NCBI RefSeq assembly: GCF_026339875.1 | Contig: NZ_JAPEPZ010000001.1 | Location: 7,812,001-7,876,000 of the forward strand | From: Streptomyces sp. NBC_01571 | GTDB taxonomy: Bacteria; Actinomycetota; Actinomycetes; Streptomycetales; Streptomycetaceae | DNA: 64,000 nt | Reading direction: 5' to 3' | Part shown: piece after piece, positions 15,476 to 22,576 of the stretch | Numbering within the stretch: the first letter of the stretch is position 1 | How the letters are laid out: the number at the start of each line of letters is the position of its first letter | Made by a program: the position numbers and the translations under genes | The notes under the pieces: model-generated | Told to the model about the DNA's origin: nothing | The model's input: only the letters and a program-made list of their open reading frames with translations | Databases searched by the model: none

Positions 15476-17166
15476 GCGACACACACGTTCCCGTACGGGG
15501 GGAGGACGAGCCGGAGCAGTTGCGCGAGCAGTTCCGTCAACTCCTGCGTTATCGCTGGCTGATCAGCGGTGGCGTCGGTGTCGGACTGCTGGCCGGCGCC
15601 TGGCTCGGCATCACCGGGGCCGACAGCTACGCCGCCACCACCGACATCGTGTTGCGCGCCCCCACCAGCGATCCCTTCGCACCGACCCTGTCCAGCGACA
15701 AGGCGATCAACATGGGGTCCGAGCGGCAGACGGCGCTCAGCCGCAAGGTCGCCGAAGGCGCCGCGAAGCGGCTCGGGATCGGCGCGGCCGAGGTCGACCG
15801 GCTCCAGCACGGACTCCAGGTCACCAACCCGCCACAGACCCTCGTGCTGCACTTCACCTACACCGCCTCCGACCCGAAGGAGGCGGCGCGCCGCGCCAAC
15901 GCCCTCACGCAGTCCTACATCGACCTGCGCAAGGAGCAGTGGGAGGCCGTCCGCGGGTCGATGCTCAAGAGCCTGCAGGAGCAGCTCAATCCCGTCGCCA
16001 AGCAGAACGACGAACTCGCCAAGCAGATCAAGGCACTGCCCGACGGCTCCGCCGCGGACTCCGCCTACGCGGTGCAGGCCAACCTGCTCAACCGCATCAC
16101 CGACCTGCGGGGCAAGATCACCAGCCTGAAGGCGCTCGACATGACGCCCGGCAACGTGATCCGCAACGCCGCTGTCCCCCCCTCGTCCGACGGGCCGGGC
16201 CTGCCGCTCTCGCTCGGTCTGGGAGGCCTCGCCGGCGTCGGCCTCGGCCTGCTCGGTGCCTGGGTGCGCCTGGTCTTCGATCCCGCGCCGCGCTCGGCGG
16301 GCGACGTGGCCCGTGCGGTGCGCGGCCCCGTCCTCGGCGCGCTGCCGCGCGGTTCGGCGGGGACCCTGGTGGTCGGCCACACCGACTCCCGGGCGGCCGA
16401 GGAGTACCGCTCGATCGCCTTCCGGCTGGCCTACGACGAGAGGTTCGCCGACCGGCGCCGCCTGCTCGTCGTCGCCCCGCGTGGCTCCATGGAGTCGAGT
16501 GTCGCCGTCGCGGTCAACCTCGCCGCGTCCTTCGCGGAGACCGGCAAGAACGTGCTGCTGGTGGAGGCCGATCTGCGCACCCCGTCCCTCTCCGAACGGC
16601 TCGACGTGTCCGCCGCCTTCCGGCCCCATTGGAGCCGCACCAGCGAGCACGCCGAGGGAGAGTGGCCCGCTCGCGGCCAACTCGTCGTCGACGCGGGCGA
16701 GTCGGGGTCCTTCGGCCTCGTCGCCGGCGAGCGCGTGCGCAACGTCCCGCGCGCACTGACCTCCGCGCGGACCAGCCGGTTGATCGCCGAGGCCGACGAT
16801 CCCGATGCCACGGTCGTGGTCGTCGCCCCGCCCGTCCTCGCCTACGCCGACGCCCTCGCCCTGGTCGACCGTGTCGACGGAGCGCTCATCGTCTGCGACC
16901 CGCGCACCGTGCACCGCGCCGACCTCGTCCGCATCCGCGAGCTGATCGTCGGCGCGGGCGGCACCGTACTGGGCGCGGTGACACACACCGAGTCGAAGCG
17001 GGGCGACGCGGGGGCCCCCGCCCGCCGCGGCAACGGCCGCCGTCCGGACCGGAGCCCGGCGGCCAGGACGGCTCCGCCCACCCCCCGGCCGGAGCCGGAG
17101 CGGCACCTCGACGGAGACGGCAGCGACACGGTCGCGCTGCGTACCCTCCGCTCGGGTGACCGGTGA
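15472..17166 (+). CDS. Wzz/BY-kinase-like protein with degenerate ATPase motifs
   Basis: 564 aa. A membrane segment near residues 27-48 and another near 243-265 enclose an extracytoplasmic Wzz-type region rich in predicted helix (about 140-215). The cytoplasmic half resembles a bacterial tyrosine kinase or ParA-like domain, but the Walker A position reads APRGSMESS without GK(S/T). The A' strand reads VLLVEADLR, and the usual DxPP Walker B strand reads VVVVAPPVL. The tail is Pro/Arg-rich and has no Tyr cluster. It probably sets polymer length or organises the assembly machinery without kinase activity. It is coupled to both neighbours by 4-nt overlaps. Confidence 0.85.
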   Translation: MSDTHVPVRGEDEPEQLREQFRQLLRYRWLISGGVGVGLLAGAWLGITGADSYAATTDIVLRAPTSDPFAPTLSSDKAINMGSERQTALSRKVAEGAAKRLGIGAAEVDRLQHGLQVTNPPQTLVLHFTYTASDPKEAARRANALTQSYIDLRKEQWEAVRGSMLKSLQEQLNPVAKQNDELAKQIKALPDGSAADSAYAVQANLLNRITDLRGKITSLKALDMTPGNVIRNAAVPPSSDGPGLPLSLGLGGLAGVGLGLLGAWVRLVFDPAPRSAGDVARAVRGPVLGALPRGSAGTLVVGHTDSRAAEEYRSIAFRLAYDERFADRRRLLVVAPRGSMESSVAVAVNLAASFAETGKNVLLVEADLRTPSLSERLDVSAAFRPHWSRTSEHAEGEWPARGQLVVDAGESGSFGLVAGERVRNVPRALTSARTSRLIAEADDPDATVVVVAPPVLAYADALALVDRVDGALIVCDPRTVHRADLVRIRELIVGAGGTVLGAVTHTESKRGDAGAPARRGNGRRPDRSPAARTAPPTPRPEPERHLDGDGSDTVALRTLRSGDR

Positions 17167-18467
17167 CCACGCCGGGACAACAGCCGCCGACGTCCGAACC
17201 GCCGCGCACACCGCGGCGTTCGACGGCCGCTGTCGCCTCCGTGCTCGACCAGGCGGCGTCCAGCCTCACCAACATCGCCGTGCTGGTCATCGCCGCCCGC
17301 GTCTCCACCGCGCACGGGTTCGCCACCTTCTCGATGGTCTACCTGACCTTCACGGTGCTGCTCGGTCTCAACATGGCGTACGTGGGCCAGGCCGTCGTCC
17401 TCACCCGGGGCGACACCGCTGCCGTCGGGGCCGCCTGCCGGTCCGCGACGGCGTTCACCGCGCTGGCCGCCACCGTCGGCGGCGTACTGCTCGCCGTCGC
17501 CGGCTCGGTCGCCGCCGCCGTCACCGGCGGCTGGGCCGGTCCGGGCGGAGCCTTTCTCGCCCTGGGACTCGTCCTGCCGCTGGTGCTGGTGCAGGACGAG
17601 CTGAGGTACGCGTTCTCCACCCTGCAACGCCCGGGCCTGGCGCTGGCCGCCGACAGCCTGCGCCTCGTGTGCGTGGTGCCCGCGCTGCTGTTCCAGCCCC
17701 GGCATGCCGCCCCGGGTCTGCTCGTGGCCGTCTGGGGACTGTCGGCCGTACCGGCGCTGCTGCTGGGCCTGCGCCTGCTGTGGCCCCACGTGCGCGGCGC
17801 GCGAGCCGACCTGCTCCCCTATGTACGCCGGGGCCACCTCGGACAGCGCTTCGTGGTGGAGTTCGCCGTGGGCAACGCCTCCAGCCAGATCGCCGTGCTG
17901 GGCCTCGGACTGTTCGCCGCCCCGCTGGCGGTCGGAGCACTGCGCGGGGCCACCACGCTCTTCGGCCCGCTCAACGTCCTGTTCAACTCGGTCAACGCGT
18001 TCGGTCCGCCGCTGCTGGGGCGTCTCGGAGGCCGCCGGGCAACGGCCCGCGCCGCCGCCGCGCTCGGCCTCGTGCTCTGCGTCGTCGGACTCGCCTGGGG
18101 GCTGGTGCTCTACGCGCTGCCCGACCACGTGGGACGCCAGCTCCTCGGCGCCACCTGGCCGTCGGCGGCCGCCCTGCTGCCCGCCTCGGGTGCCCAGTAC
18201 GCGGTGATGGGCCTGGGCACCTGTGCCCTGGTGACCCTGCGGGTGCTCAGCCCTCGTGCCACCCTGTCGGTGCAGGTGGTGTTCTCGCTGCTCTCGGTCG
18301 TCCTCATGCTCGTCGGATACCTGCTGACCGGATCGGCACTGGGCGCTGCCTGGGGCCTGGCCGCGGGCTCCGCACTGAAGGCGGTGGCGGCCTGGACACG
18401 CGTCGCCCGCCTGCGCGTGGAGGAGCGGCCCACGGCCGCGCCCGTCCCGGCGGTCCCCGCCGGCTGA
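17163..18467 (+). CDS. Wzx-like polysaccharide flippase
   Basis: 434 aa with about 12 hydrophobic segments spread over the whole length, the pattern of the oligosaccharide-flippase part of the MOP superfamily. The start region (LDQAASSLTNIAVLVIAARV) matches the first helix of this family. It would move the lipid-linked repeat unit across the membrane. Translation is coupled to the Wzz-like gene through GTGA. Its stop codon lies inside a perfect terminator-like hairpin, so the plus-strand operon of three genes ends here, facing the convergent polymerase gene. Confidence 0.87.
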   Translation: MTTPGQQPPTSEPPRTPRRSTAAVASVLDQAASSLTNIAVLVIAARVSTAHGFATFSMVYLTFTVLLGLNMAYVGQAVVLTRGDTAAVGAACRSATAFTALAATVGGVLLAVAGSVAAAVTGGWAGPGGAFLALGLVLPLVLVQDELRYAFSTLQRPGLALAADSLRLVCVVPALLFQPRHAAPGLLVAVWGLSAVPALLLGLRLLWPHVRGARADLLPYVRRGHLGQRFVVEFAVGNASSQIAVLGLGLFAAPLAVGALRGATTLFGPLNVLFNSVNAFGPPLLGRLGGRRATARAAAALGLVLCVVGLAWGLVLYALPDHVGRQLLGATWPSAAALLPASGAQYAVMGLGTCALVTLRVLSPRATLSVQVVFSLLSVVLMLVGYLLTGSALGAAWGLAAGSALKAVAAWTRVARLRVEERPTAAPVPAVPAG

Positions 18468-18478
18468 CAGCCGGCGGG
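18456..18478. terminator. Hairpin ending the flippase operon
   Basis: A perfect 10-bp stem (CCCGCCGGCT) with a 3-nt loop. The TGA stop codon of the flippase gene starts on its last stem base. It lies between two convergent genes and could serve both. Confidence 0.6.
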
Positions 18479-18492
18479 CCCGGCAGCCCCGT

Positions 18493-20001
18493 TCAGCGCA
18501 GTCCGGCCGCCCGGTCCTGCCGGAACGTGGTGATCAGCGCGATGCAGCAGGCCGCGATCGCCACGCGCCCCGACGCCTGCAGCAACGGCCCCCGCAGCAG
18601 GATGAAGGAGTACCCGGAGACCAGGGGCACGACCAGGGCGATCAGGCTGCCCGGTGGGGCCCGGCGCACCGCACGGCGCGCATAGCGGCGGTCGACCCGC
18701 GCCGCCGCGTACCCGAGGGCCGCGAACCCGGCCGTCATGCCGATCGGGCCGAAGTCGATCCACAGCTCGGCCCACACCGGAGACGAGAGGTTGGTGTTGG
18801 TCGCTCCCATCCACTGGCCGACGACCACGCCGGTGTCCATCGGCTTGCCCGGCCACACCGACCGGGGCACTGCGAACAGCACCGAACCCGCCAGCTGCCG
18901 GCCGTAGGTGTGACCGCGCCCCGACCGGACGTAGGTGATGGTGTTCGCGAACATGCCGACCTGGTCGTAGTCCTTGAGTGCCAGCGGCTCCAGGGGAGAA
19001 GTCGTCTGCACAGGGCGGTAATTGGCGTCGTCGTAGCGGAACCGGTCCGCGAACGGGAAGACGATCAGTGCCACCACCACACCCAGGCTCAGCGCGATCC
19101 TGTACATCGCCGCGCTCACCGGGAAGACGGTGAACAACAGCGAGAAGAAGACCGTGAGAAACCAGAAACGCGGATTGGAGATCGGGTTGTTGACCACCGT
19201 GTTCAGCGCGGCCAGCGCCAGCCACACCGTGATGACCACCACGGAGCGGCGGGCCCGCCGCGAGGTCACCAGCCACCGGGTGTACACCAGCCAGGCGATG
19301 AGGGCGGGCACGGTGCCGAAGCCGCGCACGATGGCCTGACCCGCCTGCGAGTCCGCCTGGGAGAGACCCGCCTCCTGGACGCTGCTGATGATCTCCTGGC
19401 GGCTCGTGAAGAACACCGCCGGGCCGCCCAGTTTGACGACAAGGAGCGCCGAGCCGACGAAGGCGACCACGGTCAGCAGGTACAGGCGGCGTCGGTGCAC
19501 CAGCGCCGGGCGCAGCCCCTCGTCCCGCTTCCGTTCGGGCCGCTGGCGTGCGAGCAGTGATCCGATGTCGAAGGCGACACAGCCGATGAGGACGAGCGCG
19601 ACGGCTTCGGTCAGATCGGTGCGCGCCCCCACCACCGGCGTCGGTGTGCGTCCGAGCACGGCCTGGGCGAGCGGCGCCACCCCCATCGCCATGTAGACGA
19701 ACAGCCAGAACGAACCGGCGAGCAGCTTGCGGCGGCTGGTCAGGATCATCGCCGACAGCCGGATGCCCGAGTACATCGCCAGCGCCAACTGCAACCACAG
19801 CGCCGAGTCGTGCAGGCCGGTGCCCGGCTGGACCAGGACCAGCAGGGGCAGGAACACCGAGAATCCCAGGACGAGCGGGACCGACAGCGCGCGCGAGAGC
19901 AGCGTGCGCGGCGAGAAGGCCGGTAGCGCGGTCCGCTCCTGCCAACTCTGCGGCGGCGCCACGGGTTCCGCCGTCGCGCTCCGGTCCGTCTGCTGCGTCA
20001 T
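18493..20001 (-). CDS. Wzy-like (O-antigen polymerase family) membrane protein
   Basis: 502 aa with 10-12 hydrophobic segments and a long extracytoplasmic loop near residues 330-400, the layout of Wzy polymerases. Sequence is poorly conserved in this group, so the call rests on topology and context. It would polymerise repeat units on the outer face of the membrane. It is transcribed toward the flippase gene and away from the acetyltransferase gene; the 123-bp gap upstream holds both promoters, with a -10-like TAGAGT at 20074-20079 on the plus strand. Another polysaccharide membrane protein is possible. Confidence 0.78.
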   Translation of the reverse strand: MTQQTDRSATAEPVAPPQSWQERTALPAFSPRTLLSRALSVPLVLGFSVFLPLLVLVQPGTGLHDSALWLQLALAMYSGIRLSAMILTSRRKLLAGSFWLFVYMAMGVAPLAQAVLGRTPTPVVGARTDLTEAVALVLIGCVAFDIGSLLARQRPERKRDEGLRPALVHRRRLYLLTVVAFVGSALLVVKLGGPAVFFTSRQEIISSVQEAGLSQADSQAGQAIVRGFGTVPALIAWLVYTRWLVTSRRARRSVVVITVWLALAALNTVVNNPISNPRFWFLTVFFSLLFTVFPVSAAMYRIALSLGVVVALIVFPFADRFRYDDANYRPVQTTSPLEPLALKDYDQVGMFANTITYVRSGRGHTYGRQLAGSVLFAVPRSVWPGKPMDTGVVVGQWMGATNTNLSSPVWAELWIDFGPIGMTAGFAALGYAAARVDRRYARRAVRRAPPGSLIALVVPLVSGYSFILLRGPLLQASGRVAIAACCIALITTFRQDRAAGLR

Positions 20002-20124
20002 GGCGCCCCCGCCCCCGAAAGAGATCCCCGGCGCAGTCTACTGAGGCTTGGCCTGCGGTGAACGCTCAGCTACTAGAGTGTGGCGAAGTAGCGTCCGTGA
20101 GGACGCTGTTGGGGGGATGGATCG

Positions 20125-20664
20125 ATGCGTGATCTCCCGGCCTTCACACTGGCCGGATACGACAAGGGACGCGGAGTGGTCGTTCAGGCGCTCTGGTTCG
20201 CGGTGATGAACACGGTCTTCATGGCGTGGTTCACCCCGGCCCGCGTCAGGACCGCCCTGCTGCGGGCCTTCGGTGCCGAGATCGGTACGGGGGTGCTCGT
20301 CCGGCACCGGGTGCGGGTCCTGTGGCCGTGGAAACTGACGGTCGGAGACCACACCTGGATCGGCGAGGGGGCCTGGATCCTCAACCTGGAACCGGTCACC
20401 CTCGGCGCCCACGTGTGCGTGTCGCAGGACGCCCTTCTGTGCACCGGCAGCCATGACCACCGCGCCGCGGACTTCCGTTACCGCAACGCGCCGATCACCG
20501 TCGACGACGGCGCGTGGATCGCCACCCGCGCCACCGTCCTGGCCGGCGTGAAGGTCGGCCGCTGCGCCGTGGTCGGCGCGGGCGCGGTCCTCCACAAGGA
20601 CCTGCCCGAACTGACGCTGCACACCGCCGACAACCGGCGCCGACCCGTCGAGGAGCCGGCGTGA
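20125..20664 (+). CDS. WcaF-like hexapeptide-repeat acetyltransferase
   Basis: 179 aa. After a short helical lead (QALWFAVMNTVFMAWF) the left-handed beta-helix repeats are clear: IGTGVLVRHRVRVLWPWKL, VGDHTWIGEGAWI, LGAHVCVSQDALL. The catalytic-type motif TGSHDHRAADF follows, then DGAWIATRATVL and GRCAVVGAGAVL. WcaF is the putative colanic-acid O-acetyltransferase using acetyl-CoA. It would decorate a sugar of the repeat unit in the cytoplasm. The stop overlaps the GTG start of the following glycosyltransferase by 4 nt, so the two form a coupled operon. Its promoter lies in the gap shared with the polymerase gene. Confidence 0.92.
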   Translation: MRDLPAFTLAGYDKGRGVVVQALWFAVMNTVFMAWFTPARVRTALLRAFGAEIGTGVLVRHRVRVLWPWKLTVGDHTWIGEGAWILNLEPVTLGAHVCVSQDALLCTGSHDHRAADFRYRNAPITVDDGAWIATRATVLAGVKVGRCAVVGAGAVLHKDLPELTLHTADNRRRPVEEPA

Positions 20665-21788
20665 GAGTGCTGCACGCGGTCACCCTGCACAGCACCACGC
20701 ACGCCTTCGGCGGTCCCGTCCGGGTCGCCCTCAACCTCTGCGGAAGCCTGCGGGAACGGGGACACGACGTCCGCCTCACCGCTCTGGCCGACGGCTTTCG
20801 GCGCCCGCTTCCCGAGGAGGTCGAGGGGGTGCCCGCCCGCCTCCATCAGGCGCGCAGAGTCCTGCCGTTGGGCTTCAGCGGCCTGACCTCCCCGTCCCTG
20901 CTCGCCGGCGCCCACCGCCTCGTACGGCAGGCCGACGTCGTCCATGTGCATCTCGCGCGCGACCTGGTGACGCTGCCGGTGGCACTCGCCGCGCTGCGCG
21001 CCGGGCGGCCCCTGGTCCTCCAGACGCACGGCATGGTCGACCCGAGCGAGCGGCTGTCGGCCCGGCTCCTGGACGCGGTCGCGGTGCGCCGGGTGCTGCG
21101 CGGCGCCGCCGCTGTACTGCACCTCACCGCGCACGAACTCCGCGACCTGGACGCCGTGGTGGGCGGAGCGGGCCTCGACCGTGCCGTCCGCCTGGTCAAC
21201 GGCGTACCCGCGCAGCCCGAGGGCCCCGCCCCCGAGGGACCGCCGCGCATCCTGTACGCGGCCCGGCTCCAGGCCCGCAAGCGCCCCGTGGACCTGGTGG
21301 ACGCGGCGCCCGCGATCCTGGCCCGGTATCCGGAGGCGACCTTCGTCGTGGCAGGCCCGGACGAGGGCGAACTCGCCGCCGTGCGGCGCCGGATCGACGG
21401 ACTGGGACTCGCGGCGAAGGTGAGCTGCCCGGGCCCGCTCGACGCGACGCGCATGACCGAGGAACTGCGCAAGGCGCACGTCTACGTGCTGCCCTCGGTG
21501 GACGAGCCGTTCCCGATGTCGGTCCTGGAAGCGATGGCGGTCGGCACCCCGGTCGTGGTCACCGACTCCAACGGCCTGGCCCGCGACGTGGACCGGGCCG
21601 CGGCCGGGCGCGTGGTGTCCGGCCCGGACGGGATCGCCCCGGCGGTGCTCGACCTGCTGGAGCCGTCCGTACGCCGGTCCGCGTCGGCGGCGGCCCGCAA
21701 GCTCACCGCCGAGACGTTCGCGATGGACGCGGTCGTGGGCACACTGCTCGACGTGTACGAGCGGGCCTACACCGGAAGCCAGGCGTAG
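20661..21788 (+). CDS. GT4 glycosyltransferase
   Basis: About 375 aa, GT-B fold. The N-terminal Gly-rich segment is THAFGGPVRVALNLCGSLRERGHDV. The C-terminal donor domain starts at ILYAARLQARKRPVDLVDA and includes VLPSVDEPFPMSVLEAMAVG, the E-x7-E-type motif of GT4. It probably adds a sugar to the lipid-linked unit. It begins with GTG overlapping the acetyltransferase stop (GTGA). Its last 22 bp overlap the 3' end of a convergent lipoprotein gene. The sugar specificity is not visible. Confidence 0.88.
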   Translation: MRVLHAVTLHSTTHAFGGPVRVALNLCGSLRERGHDVRLTALADGFRRPLPEEVEGVPARLHQARRVLPLGFSGLTSPSLLAGAHRLVRQADVVHVHLARDLVTLPVALAALRAGRPLVLQTHGMVDPSERLSARLLDAVAVRRVLRGAAAVLHLTAHELRDLDAVVGGAGLDRAVRLVNGVPAQPEGPAPEGPPRILYAARLQARKRPVDLVDAAPAILARYPEATFVVAGPDEGELAAVRRRIDGLGLAAKVSCPGPLDATRMTEELRKAHVYVLPSVDEPFPMSVLEAMAVGTPVVVTDSNGLARDVDRAAAGRVVSGPDGIAPAVLDLLEPSVRRSASAAARKLTAETFAMDAVVGTLLDVYERAYTGSQA

Positions 21789-22456
21789 CAGCCGGACGAG
21801 ACGAAGGTACGGGTCCCGGCCGGGATCCTGGCGGTCACGTTCTTGTGGTCGCCCGGGCCGGGGCCGGACGCCAGCACCTTGTCGTCCGCGCCCAGCGCCT
21901 TCCACGTGCAGCCCTTGGCGGTGGTCAGCGACCGGTACGTGCCCGGCTCCGGCTTCTTGCGCGTGCCGTCGGGGAAACCGGTCGCGGCGGTGTCCAGCAG
22001 GGGTTTCTGCTTCGGGCACAGCTGGCCGATCGCGTCGTCGGCGGACGGGAGGTCCCCGGCGATGAGCGCGCCGATCGCCGCGTCCTTGTCGTGGGCGGCG
22101 GTGCGTTCGACGCGCTGGCAGGTCTCCTGGCCGACCTGGAGGACGGCGGCCGGGTCCATGTTCTGCGGCACGCGCCCGTGCAGGTACTTCTTCTGCTTGG
22201 CGGTGAAGGAACCGGTCGCCGGGGTGAGCTTCGCGTCGGGCAGGACCGGGCCCTTGGAGGGGGTCGCCGAGCCCTCGGGAGCGGGGCTGGCCTGGTCGTC
22301 GGGTACGGCGGCGGCCTGGTCGTCCGAGACGTGCTGCGGGGACTTCGGCTTCGCCTCCGGGCCGCTGTCCGAGCTGCAGCCGGAGAGCGCGAGGAGCGCG
22401 GTGAGGGCGCCGGCTGCGGCACCGCGCCGAAGAGAGCGAAGGGTACGAGTGTGCAT
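21767..22456 (-). CDS. Secreted lipoprotein of unknown function
   Basis: About 229 aa. A basic N-terminus, hydrophobic stretch and lipobox LLALSGC near residue 28 mark lipidation and anchoring on the outer face of the membrane. A Pro/Ser/Ala-rich linker runs to about residue 75. The mature part has four Cys residues (ETCQR, QLCPK, KGCTW, SSGCY), which could form two disulfides. The last ~60 residues (TYRSLTTAKGCTWKALGADD and onward to a terminal aromatic end) look like a small beta domain. The ATG at 22456 sets a normal signal peptide. It lies inside the polysaccharide locus downstream of the LamG protein. I do not recognise the family. Confidence 0.8.
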   Translation of the reverse strand: MHTRTLRSLRRGAAAGALTALLALSGCSSDSGPEAKPKSPQHVSDDQAAAVPDDQASPAPEGSATPSKGPVLPDAKLTPATGSFTAKQKKYLHGRVPQNMDPAAVLQVGQETCQRVERTAAHDKDAAIGALIAGDLPSADDAIGQLCPKQKPLLDTAATGFPDGTRKKPEPGTYRSLTTAKGCTWKALGADDKVLASGPGPGDHKNVTARIPAGTRTFVSSGCYAWLPV

Positions 22457-22522
22457 GGTGGCTCCTGCGGCCCAGCGGGCCTGGGTATGGATGCGGGCCC
22501 GCACAGGGTGCGGGCCCGGGGG

Positions 22523-22560
22523 TGTGCGGGGCGCCGGGCCAGGACCCGGCGCCCCGCACA
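22523..22560. terminator. 16-bp perfect hairpin after the LamG protein gene
   Basis: A perfect 16-bp stem (TGTGCGGGGCGCCGGG) with a 6-nt loop, 16 bp past the stop of the large secreted protein gene and before the lipoprotein gene on the same strand. It probably ends or weakens transcription between the two. Confidence 0.7.
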
Positions 22561-22576
22561 GGGGACGCCGTGAGGG

